DNA from: Rickettsiales bacterium UBA4270
GTDB taxonomy: Bacteria; Pseudomonadota; Alphaproteobacteria; Rickettsiales; Deianiraeaceae
DNA: 64,000 nt
Assembly: GCA_002395105.1 (NCBI GenBank)
Contig: DGWA01000008.1
Span: 1-64,000, forward strand
Direction of reading: 5' to 3'
Shown piece by piece: positions 1 through 10,700 of this stretch. Position 1 is the stretch's first letter, and every line of letters begins with the position of its first letter. The translations under genes and the position numbers were made by a program. The notes beneath the pieces were generated by a model. That model saw only the letters and a program-made list of their open reading frames with translations, was not told the origin of the DNA and searched no databases.

Positions 1-148
1 ATAATAATATAATTAACTTAACTGTAAAATCATTAATGTTGATAAAAAATAATTATATTTTTCTGAATTGATAAGTTAAATTGAAGTTAATTAACAGAAT
101 ATAACTAGGTTATATATTTGACTTTTATATTTAATATGCAAGTATATA

Positions 149-2017
149 ATGTTGTTTATGCCGTCATTAAGTCGTAGAAAAATACGATATATTCGAAACA
201 AGTATTTTTTACCAATGAATTATAAAGGCAGTAAGGAATTTAAAGCTGGTGAAAAACCTTCTGTTGTAAAATTTATCTGGTCTATAATAAAAGGTCATCG
301 TATATCTTTAATCTTGATTTCACTTATTGGTGTTGCTGATTGTCTTTCGAATTTTGCCATGGGTCCTGTTTTTGTAAAGGCAATTATAAGAACTGCAAAT
401 GAGTATACTGGTGCACGAGAAGAAATATTAAAAATATTAATAACACCAATAACTATAATGCTTGTAATTTGGGGAACAACAGATACTTTACAGAGAATTG
501 CAGGATGGGTTTATAATACAAAAATAGATCCAACAATAGATTCAAAACTAAAACTTACATTTTTATCTCGTATAATGAAGAATTCTTATGAATTCTTTGT
601 TTCAAATGCTACAGGAGATTCAGTAGGTAATCTTTCTGCTATACTTTGGAATGTTAGATGCGTTATTAAAAGAGTTTCTCGTGAGATAATTCCGCAGTTT
701 GTCACGTGTTGTTGCTTACTGATTAGTTTTTTAGTAATTAATTGGCAGCTCGGTGCTATAATGCTTGTTTATATAGTATTTTATGTTGTTTTGTTGTTAT
801 TAACACTTGGAAAAATGCAACATCTTCAAGACAAAAGAATGAAAGCATATAGAAGAACTATAGCAAATATAACCGATGTTATCTTGAATTTTGCAAGTGT
901 TATTTTCTTTTCTCGAAAATTGCAAGAATTTGAACGTGTCAAGAAAATACAAAATTTTGAAGCAAAACGTTTATCGAAAGTCCAAGTATTAGTTGAACAA
1001 ATTAAAATAGCAAGAGCAAGTGTATCATTTATTTTATGTGGTTTAATCTATACTTTTTTAACATTTTATTATTATCAGATTGGTAAAATTGATTTATCTG
1101 ATGCTATTTATGCAATCACTGCAAGTTATGAAGCATTAGCTCTTATAGAGATAGTGCAAGAAGTTATAGTCGATGTATTTTCTGATGCATGTTCTATTAA
1201 GCAAGGCATAGAATCATTGAATTCTGGAAAAATGGTTTCAGATAGAGTTTTTGGAGGTGAAGATCTTTTATGTAAAACGACTGATATAGAGTTTAAAGAT
1301 ATGTCTTTTAGTTATGAAGATAATAAAATTTTTGATAATTTAAATTTATTAATTCATTCTGGTGAAAAAATTGGATTAGCAGGTCGTTCTGGAGCTGGAA
1401 AAACAACACTTATTAACTTAATCTTAAGAAATTTATATGTAAGTGATGGAAAAATTTTAATTGGTGGACAAAATATTTCATATGTAAACGAAACTAGTTT
1501 AAAAGATAAAATTTCAATCGTATCTCAAGATACAACTTTATTTAATAGATCTGTTTTGGAAAACATAAGATATTCAAAGCAATCTGCTACAATGCAAGAA
1601 GTAATCGAAGCAGCGAAATTAGCGAATGCACATGATTTTATCATGAATTTAGAATACGGTTATGATACAAACGTTGGTGAAAGAGGAATGCGTTTGAGCG
1701 GAGGGCAAAGACAAAGAATACTTATTGCACGTGCAATTCTTAAAAATGCTCCAATATTAATATTGGATGAAGCTACATCTGCTCTTGATAGCGAGACAGA
1801 AAAAATTATAAATAAAAGTCTTGATATATTAATGAAAGGTAAAACAGTTATAGCTATAGCGCATAAATTAAATACATTAAAGCAGATGGATAGGATTTTA
1901 GTTTTAAATCATGGTGTTATAGTCCAAGAAGGAAAACATGAAGATTTATTACAAGAAGATGGTATTTATAAAACATTATGGAAAATTCAATCTGAAGGAA
2001 TGATTTTGGATGATTAA
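149..2017 (+). CDS. ABC exporter, fused membrane and ATPase domains (MsbA/multidrug type)
   Basis: A 622-residue half-transporter that should work as a homodimer in the inner membrane, exporting a lipid or hydrophobic compound by ATP hydrolysis. The N-terminal half holds about six hydrophobic segments (roughly residues 45-350). The C-terminal ATPase has Walker A GRSGAGKTT (412-420), signature LSGGQ (516-520), Walker B ILILDEA with Asp540 and an H-loop in IAHKL. Substrate cannot be read from sequence. The ATG at 149 lies on a TATAAT at 145-150, so the true start may be the ATG at 158 or a later one. The gene is followed after 2 bases by mnmE, which suggests one transcript. Confidence 0.85.
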   Translation: MLFMPSLSRRKIRYIRNKYFLPMNYKGSKEFKAGEKPSVVKFIWSIIKGHRISLILISLIGVADCLSNFAMGPVFVKAIIRTANEYTGAREEILKILITPITIMLVIWGTTDTLQRIAGWVYNTKIDPTIDSKLKLTFLSRIMKNSYEFFVSNATGDSVGNLSAILWNVRCVIKRVSREIIPQFVTCCCLLISFLVINWQLGAIMLVYIVFYVVLLLLTLGKMQHLQDKRMKAYRRTIANITDVILNFASVIFFSRKLQEFERVKKIQNFEAKRLSKVQVLVEQIKIARASVSFILCGLIYTFLTFYYYQIGKIDLSDAIYAITASYEALALIEIVQEVIVDVFSDACSIKQGIESLNSGKMVSDRVFGGEDLLCKTTDIEFKDMSFSYEDNKIFDNLNLLIHSGEKIGLAGRSGAGKTTLINLILRNLYVSDGKILIGGQNISYVNETSLKDKISIVSQDTTLFNRSVLENIRYSKQSATMQEVIEAAKLANAHDFIMNLEYGYDTNVGERGMRLSGGQRQRILIARAILKNAPILILDEATSALDSETEKIINKSLDILMKGKTVIAIAHKLNTLKQMDRILVLNHGVIVQEGKHEDLLQEDGIYKTLWKIQSEGMILDD

Positions 2018-2019
2018 TT

Positions 2020-3324
2020 ATGGATACAATTTTTGCCCCAATCTGTCCTCTTGGCGGAAGTATTGTTAGTGTAAGAATTTCAGGAAAATCTGTTTTTGAT
2101 ATATTTGATTTTTTTAAAATTTCTGAAAATCTCTATAAAAAAAAAGATATTTTTTTTACAAAATTAATTCACAACAATGATGTTTTAGATGAAGTTGTTA
2201 TAAAAATTTTTCGTGCACCAAATAGTTTTACAGGTGAGGATGTGATTGAAGTAGATCTTCATGCAAACAATTTAATTTTAAGTGATTTTTTAGAGTTAAT
2301 ATCTACAATTCCAAATTTTAGATTTGCAAAAAATGGTGAGTTTACAAAAAGAGCATTCTTAAATGGGAAAATTGATCTAATAAAATGTGAAGGAATTAAT
2401 GCAATTATTCGAGCAGAAACAAAACAACAACAAAAACTAGCAAACTTAATGTTTAGCGGTGAAATTTATAAGAAGTATAATAAAATACGTGAAGATTTAT
2501 TAAATGCATTATCTCTTGTTGAAGCAAATATTGATTTTTCCGAGGAAGAAGTTCCACAGAATATTGTCAACGATGTAAAAAAAATAACTGAAAATTTAAT
2601 ACATGAATTGTCTATTTGTATTTCTGATAAAAAAAATATAGATAGAATAAATAATGGAATTTCTATTGCAATAATTGGTAAACCAAATGTTGGTAAATCT
2701 ACATTATTTAATTGGCTTGCTAAAAGGGAAATAGCTATAGTTTCGCCAATAGCTGGAACAACAAGAGACATATTATCTCTCAATATAGACTTAGATGGAT
2801 ATAAAGTTATTTTTTATGATACAGCAGGTATACATGAAAGTAATGATATAATTGAGAAAGAAGGTATAAGAAGGGCAAAAGATGTAGAAAAAAATGCAGA
2901 TTTACGTCTTTATATATTTGATGAATATATTTCAGATGAAGAAAAAAAACAAATTGATACCGAAAATTCGATTATAATCTTAAATAAAATTGATTTACAA
3001 GAAAAAATAAAAACAGATAACGATATATTACAGATTTCATTATTAAAAAAACAAAATCTTGATATTTTAATGAAAAAAATTAAGCAAAAGGTGCTTAAAT
3101 GTGTTGAATTAAATCATAATCCAATTGTTTTAAATGATAGACATAGTGTTTTATTAAAACAATGCTGTGATGCTTTAAAAAATATCAATTTTGAATATTC
3201 TTCTATTGAAATTATAGGCGAAGAATTACGAATTGCATGTGATAGAATAGGGCAAATAATAGGTAAAATATATACAGAAGATATTTTAGATAATATTTTT
3301 AGTAAGTTTTGTATAGGTAAATAA
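2020..3324 (+). CDS. mnmE: tRNA modification GTPase MnmE
   Basis: MnmE, with MnmG, installs the carboxymethylaminomethyl group on the wobble uridine of tRNAs. The 434-residue protein has the N-terminal folate-binding domain with FTGEDVIEVDLH (70-81), a helical domain and an inserted G domain with G1 GKPNVGKS (220-227), G2 GTTRD, G3 DTAG and G4 NKID. It ends in the diagnostic C-terminal CIGK motif, whose cysteine is essential in the family. Length is slightly under the usual 450. Only 2 bases separate it from the ABC exporter, and its stop overlaps the idi start by one base. mnmG is not in the window. Confidence 0.95.
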   Translation: MDTIFAPICPLGGSIVSVRISGKSVFDIFDFFKISENLYKKKDIFFTKLIHNNDVLDEVVIKIFRAPNSFTGEDVIEVDLHANNLILSDFLELISTIPNFRFAKNGEFTKRAFLNGKIDLIKCEGINAIIRAETKQQQKLANLMFSGEIYKKYNKIREDLLNALSLVEANIDFSEEEVPQNIVNDVKKITENLIHELSICISDKKNIDRINNGISIAIIGKPNVGKSTLFNWLAKREIAIVSPIAGTTRDILSLNIDLDGYKVIFYDTAGIHESNDIIEKEGIRRAKDVEKNADLRLYIFDEYISDEEKKQIDTENSIIILNKIDLQEKIKTDNDILQISLLKKQNLDILMKKIKQKVLKCVELNHNPIVLNDRHSVLLKQCCDALKNINFEYSSIEIIGEELRIACDRIGQIIGKIYTEDILDNIFSKFCIGK

Positions 3325-3845
3325 TGTGTAAAATTTTATTAACAGATCAAACAATTTTTGATAAGTTGGAGGCACATAAAAAAGGATTAAAACACTTTGC
3401 TTTTTCTATATTTATGTTTAATAGTAATGGTGAATTATTATTGCAAAAAAGAGCAAAAAATAAATATCATTCTAGTGGTCTATGGAGTAATACATGTTGT
3501 AGTCATTTTACAAAAAAAAATGATATAAAAAATAGAAAACAAGTTGCAAAGAAACGTTTATTCGAGGAGCTTGGAGTTAGATTTAATGGCGAACTAAATG
3601 AAATATTTGTTTTTGAATACAATGCTATGGTTGGACAAGATTTAATAGAAAACGAATTTGATTATGTTTTTAAAGGTAAATTAAATGATGATGAATGTAT
3701 TTTTTCAATAAATAAAGAAGAAGTTGAGGAAATAAAATTTGTAAACATTGAATGGCTGAAAAATGATATTAAATTAAATCCCGATAAATACACAGAATGG
3801 TTAAAATTAATTGTTAAAGAAAAATATAAAATATTATTTTCCTGA
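3324..3845 (+). CDS. idi: Isopentenyl-diphosphate delta-isomerase, type I
   Basis: A Nudix-fold isomerase interconverting isopentenyl and dimethylallyl diphosphate for isoprenoid synthesis. The family catalytic residues are visible: His24 in LKHFAFS, Cys59 and His61 in GLWSNTCCSHF (equivalent to the TNSVCGH motif), the Nudix helix RLFEELGV (78-85), and the acidic pair in LIENEF (109-111). At 173 residues it is a normal type I enzyme. The ATG overlaps the mnmE stop by one base, so translation is probably coupled. Its last 12 bases overlap the end of the convergent membrane gene. Many obligate intracellular alphaproteobacteria instead carry the flavin-dependent type II enzyme. Confidence 0.9.
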   Translation: MCKILLTDQTIFDKLEAHKKGLKHFAFSIFMFNSNGELLLQKRAKNKYHSSGLWSNTCCSHFTKKNDIKNRKQVAKKRLFEELGVRFNGELNEIFVFEYNAMVGQDLIENEFDYVFKGKLNDDECIFSINKEEVEEIKFVNIEWLKNDIKLNPDKYTEWLKLIVKEKYKILFS

Positions 3846-5099
3846 TGAGTAATGTTTATCTATAAACATTACTATGAATATTAGTGATAAATACAGAAAA
3901 CATTTTAATAGTGACAAAGTAATAGTTGTATCACAAAAATTGCCTTTTGCAATTAAATTGCAAGATGTTATTATTGTAAAGTATGCACTTATTAAAAAAT
4001 AAATAACACTTATTCCTGTTGTTTTTTTAGCGAATATTATTGTGAATATTTGAATTAAAATTTTAACAATTCCAAGTGGAAAAAATAAATAATCAATTAT
4101 GTAATTTACCACTCCGCTTATTTGAGGTTTTTGAACTAAATATTCATGAAATGGCTCAGTATAAGCCAAACAAAGTAAAGAAATAGCAATTAAAATGAAA
4201 AAAGTTATGCTTTTTCTAAGTTTTTTTATCTGTCCAGTATATTTACATGTTGTTGATAATGATATTAGATAACAAAACATTTTAAATAATTTACTTACTA
4301 TAAATTGTAAATCTGTATTTCTTGATATATCAAATATACGTTTTCCCGCAAAAGATAACATACCTATTGCAGACATTTGATCGTATACAATAGATACTTC
4401 TTTTGGTTGTTCTTTTTTAGATATTCTTTCATCTGTTAGTGCTTTCATTTTTTTAAGAAATGTATTCATTTTTTTTAAATGTTCTGCTGATATTGTAAAA
4501 ATTAAACAACATAACATTAAAATGAACATTGAAATTAATAGCATGCCAATTGCGCTTAATGGATTTATTAATTTTTTCCAAAATAGCAGTATACTTAAAG
4601 ATGTAATTGATATAAGAATTTTTATTATATATATTTTAATTTTTCCTTGAAGCAGTAAATCGAAAAAATTACCATATTTGCACCAAACTTTCATTGCTTT
4701 TATTAGGCTATACCATGCAAATGCATATAACATATAGTTAAGTGTATGAATTGTAAATATTTTCCAATTTTTGACAAATTTTTCACATAAAAAATATGTT
4801 AACAACATGATAAGAAAAGCAAATACTGAAGTTAAAAAATTAATAATTTTTACATTTTTTTCTGTTGCAAATAGTTTAACTATTTTATTAAAAAAATAGG
4901 ACAACATTGCTACAAATAGGAATAAAATAAAATAAACTAATCGGCGATGTGTTAATGTTTTTAAAAAACTTTCATAAATTTTAAATAAAAAGTTAATGTT
5001 GAAAATATACCAGCAAGAAATAAATCCAATTAAGAAGCATAAAATATAAATGTTTATTTTACAATTCTCTTTTAACATAAATTTTAAATTAAATAACAT
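3834..5099 (-). CDS. Unknown polytopic membrane protein
   Basis: I do not recognise the 421-residue product. It is almost entirely membrane: about ten hydrophobic segments, grouped as four or five before residue 210, a short basic cytosolic-looking loop (about 210-265, with KKMNTFLKKMK), then four or five more. No transporter, glycosyltransferase or protease motif stands out. It starts 36 bases after the end of bamA on the same strand, so it may be cotranscribed with bamA. The 3' end overlaps idi by 12 bases. The ATG at 5099 is used; a second Met lies at residue 8. Confidence 0.75.
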   Translation of the reverse strand: MLFNLKFMLKENCKINIYILCFLIGFISCWYIFNINFLFKIYESFLKTLTHRRLVYFILFLFVAMLSYFFNKIVKLFATEKNVKIINFLTSVFAFLIMLLTYFLCEKFVKNWKIFTIHTLNYMLYAFAWYSLIKAMKVWCKYGNFFDLLLQGKIKIYIIKILISITSLSILLFWKKLINPLSAIGMLLISMFILMLCCLIFTISAEHLKKMNTFLKKMKALTDERISKKEQPKEVSIVYDQMSAIGMLSFAGKRIFDISRNTDLQFIVSKLFKMFCYLISLSTTCKYTGQIKKLRKSITFFILIAISLLCLAYTEPFHEYLVQKPQISGVVNYIIDYLFFPLGIVKILIQIFTIIFAKKTTGISVIYFLISAYFTIITSCNLIAKGNFCDTTITLSLLKCFLYLSLIFIVMFIDKHYSSGK

Positions 5100-5135
5100 G
5101 TTTTTTTTGTTGAATAAAAGTCAATATTAAAAAGT

Positions 5136-7520
5136 TTAAAAGCTTGTTCCCATTTTTATACCAAATTGAAGTTCTGTATCATATGGTTGTTTTATTAATG
5201 GTCTTGCATAGTAAAAACCTATTTCGCCAAACATAGTTGATTGCCATGTTATGGCCACACCAGCAGATAAACGCATTTTTGAACTATCTTGTATTACTTC
5301 TTCGTAATCAACATTTCCGCTTTTGTAAGACGATTTTTGCTTTCCACCCGCAAAACCCCAAACGGAACCAGCATCAACGAATGCTGAAAAATATATACCA
5401 TAATCTTTTGGTATAAATAACGGAGTACGTAATTCTGCTGAAATATAATAAAATTTACTACCTTCTGTTGCATAATACATTGAATTAGACGTGCCATCAC
5501 TTCCTTTTTTGGATATACGTGGACCAATACCATAAAAGTCAAAACCACGCATTCTTGTATAACCACCCAATGAGAATAAATTCTCCATTCCTATTGTAGT
5601 ATTTTTTCTCATATTATTAAGTATACCTCCACTTGCCTCAATATGTAAATAAAGATCGTCATTAAATATAGGTATGTTTCCAGTTGCATTTATATTATTC
5701 TGAATAAACTGCTGTCCTGGTAATAATCCACCCATACCACTTAAGTTAACGCTATATTGTAGAGTATATCCTCTTGTTGCAAATCTTATTCTGTTCATTT
5801 GATTATACATCAAAGATAGTCCTATTGTTTGCGCATTTCTTGAACCGAGTAATTGCTGATAAAGGTCATAACCAAAAGATCCAAGCATTTTATACACAAA
5901 TTTCGATGTTGATGCTGTGGCCGTTAAAATTAAACGATTTATAATTTCAAACGAAACATTGAAACTTTGGGAAAAACTATAACCTTTATATGGCAAATAA
6001 GATATGTATGAAGTTCCACCACCAAGATCACCAAAACGACTAAATACTGTATTGGATCCAAAACCTATGTTGTATTTATCGCCAAACATATATGGGTTAT
6101 AGAAACCAATATTATAGCTTTCCATGAAACCAGATCTGTCTATACTCATGTTAACGCTGTAGCCTCGTCCTAAAAAATTGTTTATAGATAAAGCAATATT
6201 GCCAACTATACCGTAATAACCGCTATATCCAACTGAAAAATTAATGCGTCCGAAAAATTGTTCATCGACAACTATTTCAAGATCTACAAGATCTGAGTCT
6301 TGAATTATATCCTCTTTTATCTCAACATTTTTAAAATAACCAAGCATGTATACTCTATCATGTGATAGATCTATTTTGTCTTTATCATACACATCGCCTT
6401 CATGTATCATCATTTCGCGTAAAATTACATTATTTTTTGTTTTATTGTTTCCAGAAATTCTAATTTTATTTATGTATGTTTTTTTTGAAATGTTTAAATT
6501 GTATTCTATATTTGCTATTTTTTTTTCATCATTAAATTTTAATTTATATGTTGGAGTAATATTGCTAAATCCTTTTGTTTTTAAATATGTTGTTATTTTT
6601 GCTATTGTTTGTTTGATTTTTCTTAATGAAAATTTTTTTCCTTGCTTTGTAGTTATTAATTTTCTAAGTTTTTTATCATTTTCGAATGTTTTAATTTTTG
6701 TTATAATTTCTGATTTTCCAAAATTGTACATTTTACCTTCGTGTATTATATAATTTATCGTAAAATTATATTTTTGTTTATCAAAATTAGCTATTGTTGT
6801 TTTAACACTTGCCTTTGCAAAACCTTTATTTTTATACATCGATTCAATTATTTTTATATCATTTTCAAGATTATCGTCGATAAATATACTTTTTGGTGAA
6901 ACATTTATTGAATTAATTTTTTTAGAAATGATGCTATCATTTAATTTTTTTGATGGGAAAAATTTATTTCCTGTAAAAATTATATCACTTACATGACTTG
7001 CTTCTCCTTCTTCTATATTAAAAATTATATCAACTGAATTATCATCAAGAAAAACAGCTTTTGGAATTATCTTAACATTTAAGAAACCAATTTTTTTAAA
7101 TGTTACTAATAATTTTTCAACATCAAGCTTTATACGGCTTTTTGAATATACCTGCCTGGATTTTGTAGATAAACTTTTCTTAGCCTCATCTGAACTAAAT
7201 TTACTACTTCCTACAAAAAAGATATCACCGATTATTGGAGTTTCGAGTACTTTTATTATTAATTTATTTTTGCTATCTTCTATTGATACATCAGCAAAAT
7301 TTCCACTTCTATAAATTTGTTTTAAAGCATTATTTAGTGTATATTTATTAACATTTTTTCCAATCATCAATCCAGAATAGTCAATTATTGTTTTTGAGCT
7401 AATTCTATTATTTCCTATTATTTCAATGTTGTTTATTACTTTTGCATTTATTTTATTTGCGCAGATTATAAAAATAAAAAAAATAAACAGAAACCTGTTA
7501 TGCATGAAAATGTATTGCAT
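5136..7520 (-). CDS. bamA: Outer membrane protein assembly factor BamA
   Basis: The 794-residue core of the BAM complex, which folds and inserts beta-barrel proteins into the outer membrane. A signal peptide ends near INAK (about residue 26; a Met at residue 6 would give a tidier one). Five POTRA domains follow to about residue 420, starting VINNIEIIGNNRIS, then a 16-strand Omp85 barrel. The barrel carries the conserved MRGF element (family VRGF) and AFVDAGSVWGF, and ends in phenylalanine as outer-membrane barrels do. Length is normal. BamE is encoded at 48.7 kb, so at least two BAM components are in the window. Confidence 0.95.
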   Translation of the reverse strand: MQYIFMHNRFLFIFFIFIICANKINAKVINNIEIIGNNRISSKTIIDYSGLMIGKNVNKYTLNNALKQIYRSGNFADVSIEDSKNKLIIKVLETPIIGDIFFVGSSKFSSDEAKKSLSTKSRQVYSKSRIKLDVEKLLVTFKKIGFLNVKIIPKAVFLDDNSVDIIFNIEEGEASHVSDIIFTGNKFFPSKKLNDSIISKKINSINVSPKSIFIDDNLENDIKIIESMYKNKGFAKASVKTTIANFDKQKYNFTINYIIHEGKMYNFGKSEIITKIKTFENDKKLRKLITTKQGKKFSLRKIKQTIAKITTYLKTKGFSNITPTYKLKFNDEKKIANIEYNLNISKKTYINKIRISGNNKTKNNVILREMMIHEGDVYDKDKIDLSHDRVYMLGYFKNVEIKEDIIQDSDLVDLEIVVDEQFFGRINFSVGYSGYYGIVGNIALSINNFLGRGYSVNMSIDRSGFMESYNIGFYNPYMFGDKYNIGFGSNTVFSRFGDLGGGTSYISYLPYKGYSFSQSFNVSFEIINRLILTATASTSKFVYKMLGSFGYDLYQQLLGSRNAQTIGLSLMYNQMNRIRFATRGYTLQYSVNLSGMGGLLPGQQFIQNNINATGNIPIFNDDLYLHIEASGGILNNMRKNTTIGMENLFSLGGYTRMRGFDFYGIGPRISKKGSDGTSNSMYYATEGSKFYYISAELRTPLFIPKDYGIYFSAFVDAGSVWGFAGGKQKSSYKSGNVDYEEVIQDSSKMRLSAGVAITWQSTMFGEIGFYYARPLIKQPYDTELQFGIKMGTSF

Positions 7521-7559
7521 ATTAAAAAATAAATTCTTATTTTCAATATGATTTTTTTT

Positions 7560-7650
7560 GGACAGATGGCTGAGCGGTTGAAAGCACCGGTCTTGAAAAC
7601 CGGCGTACGGTTATGCCGTACCGTGAGTTCAAATCTCACTCTGTCCGCCA
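7560..7650 (+). tRNA. tRNA-Ser (anticodon UGA)
   Basis: A complete class II tRNA. Acceptor strands GGACAGA and TCTGTCC pair, the anticodon stem CCGGT/ACCGG encloses loop CTTGAAA giving anticodon TGA, a long variable arm GTACGG/CCGTAC typical of tRNA-Ser is present, and the T arm is GTGAG TTCAAAT CTCAC. The discriminator is G and CCA is encoded. It lies between the divergent bamA and giant-protein starts. Confidence 0.97.
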
Positions 7651-7694
7651 TTTTTTTAAAAAACATAAAAAAATATATAAATAACTTTTATTTT

Positions 7695-7722
7695 TTGACA
7701 TAATTATAAAAAATATTAAAAT
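7695..7722 (+). promoter_or_regulatory. Putative sigma70-type promoter of the giant gene
   Basis: A perfect TTGACA at 7695-7700 is followed after 16 bases by TAAAAT at 7717-7722. Transcription from here would begin near 7729, leaving a leader of about eight bases before the ATG at 7737, too short for a Shine-Dalgarno site. The match is by eye in AT-rich DNA. Confidence 0.4.
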
Positions 7723-7736
7723 AATGTAACGTAATT

Positions 7737-10700
7737 ATGTTATTTGGTGATCATTTCTTAGAAGATTTAAAATTACAGATAGAAAAAGCACTTTCAGAAG
7801 CCAAAGATACTGCCAATGGAAAGATGTTTTTACTAAATACTAGTTTGTTTGACGAGTTAATATCTTTTGTTCGTAGAGATAAAAATGCAGAAGACATTGA
7901 TGTTGTTCAACAATATATTGTTAATCATAATTATAGAATTGATGTTGAAGATCTGCTTACAAATAAAGATAAATGGATGATGGAACAAAATTATAGAGAT
8001 TTTTTAATACAGATATTATATAATGCTTCAATTTCTAACAAAGATAAGGAAAATTTTGAAAAACTAATGATTGAAATGTTTAGAACGTCCGTGTCTGACA
8101 TAGAAAAATCTCAAATAGTTGGTGTTACGATGAAGAAGATTGATATCAAAAATAAAGAATTTGCAAAAAAATTTTATAGATTTTACAATAATTTAGATGA
8201 CTCAAAAGATGGATTAATTCGGATAAAAACAAACGGTTTTTTTTCTGAAGATACTTCAAATGCTTATTATAAATCAAAAGTTCAAGAAAAACAAGAGATC
8301 TTGAGCTCTATACTAGAAGGAACAAAAAATATTGCGACAAGTGCCCAAGGAAATGAAATAAAAGCAATTTTTAATGAATTTGACGATACAAAAGATAATT
8401 TTCATGAAATGCAATTAAGAAAAGTAAAAATTTATTTATTGTTGAAAACAATAAAGTCTGAAATATATGAAAAATCCGATATTTCAGTAAAGAAAGAACT
8501 TATACGAAACGTTTTAGAAAAAAAATGTTCTGATTTCAAGGAAAGCATTTTAAGCACTTTTTGTGAAAAATGTGATTTTGGAATTATCACATCTTTTCAA
8601 AATTATAGTAAAGATAAAAAATCGTTATCAACTATCGATGGGTTGGATATAGTTAAAAATATTAGCGATGATTATGGTACAATAGAAAAGCAAAAAATCA
8701 ATGAAGTGTTTGAACGTATTAATTCGTTTGATAATATTTCTTTTTTCGAAATAAAAGATTCTAATGATTTTGCTGATGATTGTGTTTACATCAATAATTT
8801 TATATCAAGCAATGGTAAAAGTAATTTATTATTATGTTTTAGATCTAATCAAAAAGAACAAATACTGTCATCAATTTATGCCAATAAAAATTGTTATGAA
8901 AAAATTGCAAATAAAAAATATGATATCGACTCTGCGTCAGATATTTATAGTTTTGCTAAAATTTGTAAGGATGTAGACAATGATCCAATGCCAAGTGATA
9001 ACTATAAAGAAGTATATAATAAATATTATTTACACGAAAGTTATAAAGGTATTGGTGGACTTAGCGAAGATAAACAATTTTCAATCAAGAGTGATAGTAA
9101 TGAAAATTTTATTAGAAATGATTTATCCAACAATGTAATATCGACAAATGAGTTGCTTGAAATTCTTAAAATACAAGCAAAGAGTGCTAGACCATTACAC
9201 GAGCTTAAGTTGACTATTTCTGATATTAAAAATTTGCCAGCAATGATTAAAAAATACTATAATTTTATCTCTTATCAAATGGATACGCTTTGCAATAAAG
9301 GTCTAACACCAATTGATAATTTAGTGATAAAAAATATAGATATTTTGTCTATTAATGAGATAAAACAATTAGTCGGAGAACTTGACAATAGCAAGGTTTG
9401 TTTTAAATTATTAAAGATAGATGATCCAAATGTATTTGATTATGTTGTTGAAAATGTTGCTGAAGAAACTGTTCAAAATAATCATATAATATATGGAAAA
9501 AATGATAATTTTTGTCACGAGATCAATAGAGAAAGACTAAAACAAAAAAAAGATGGAGATGTTTTTAATTCTAGAGAAGCAAAATTAGTATATTCTAAAT
9601 ATTCTAGAATTAGCGAAGATGATTTTAAAATTGAAGATTTAAATAAATTGACTGTAAAAAGTGATCCAAAAGAAGAATTTCAAGTTTTGAGTCAAGAATT
9701 TGAAAAACGCTTAAAAGATAATACTGGTCCAAATAATGAAATTGAATTGAATGTTTCTGTATCGACAAATGTAGATAAAAACATCGAATTTGTTATGAAT
9801 ATGAGTAAGGAGCCACCATCTTTAGATGATCTTAAAGAAAACGAACTTATATCATATGATAATGTCGATGAAAAGATGAAAGATTTACTTAGCGCGAAAA
9901 GCAAAAGATTTTCTGAAAAAACTAAATTATTTTTATTACATGTTAGGGAAAAACTTAAGGGTTCTTTTAAAGAATTGTTTAATGAAGTTACAAATAGAAA
10001 ATATTTATCCAAAACTTTTAGAGATGTACAATTCAGAGATAGCAATTTTTATTTAACACCAGAGGCTTTTGTTTCTTTAATGGAAAATTTCCTCTATGGT
10101 GGTATGACAAAATTTAATGGTCGAATTGGTGATCAAAAACTCTCAGTTTTTAAAATATGTAACGGCAAGAAGTATGTAGTCGGAATGACGGCAAAAAATA
10201 TTAATTATGATTACATTAATCCAATAGAGGAGATGTTTACTTTTATACCAACAAATACAGTTGGTCTTAATAGAGAGCAATTGGAAAAAAAATATGAAAA
10301 AGATATAAGTAATATAATAAACAATACTGGGAATATTGGAGAAAAAATAGATTCACTTGGAGACAATTATGGGTTTTTGAAAAATGTATTATTAAATAAT
10401 GCTTTAAGTAGCGGACTAGAATATTCGAAATATATTAGTGATAATGCTGATGAAATATTAAGTTTTTTAGATTATTTAAGTGAAAAACAAGATTTTGTCG
10501 AAATATGCGATTCTGTTTGTAGTAATTTCTGCCAGACAACACAAATTGGAAATGTTAAATTGTTGTTTTCATTAATAAATCCAGTTAATTTTACTAGAGG
10601 AATGCGACAAGTATTTACATTAATTGACAACCTTAAAGAACATGGATTTATATCGGATAATTTTATAAAAAAACTTCCAAATATTTTGAATAAGAATAAA

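Noticed and set aside
1..148. Search for the end of an upstream gene or promoter before the ABC exporter
   Set aside because: TTGACT at 118 and TATAAT at 145 are 21 bases apart, too far for a normal promoter, and the -10 overlaps the annotated start; nothing else supportable.
6346..6753. 135-codon plus-strand frame inside bamA
   Set aside because: Phe/Leu/Ile-rich shadow of the bamA antisense strand with no family signature; bamA is certain.
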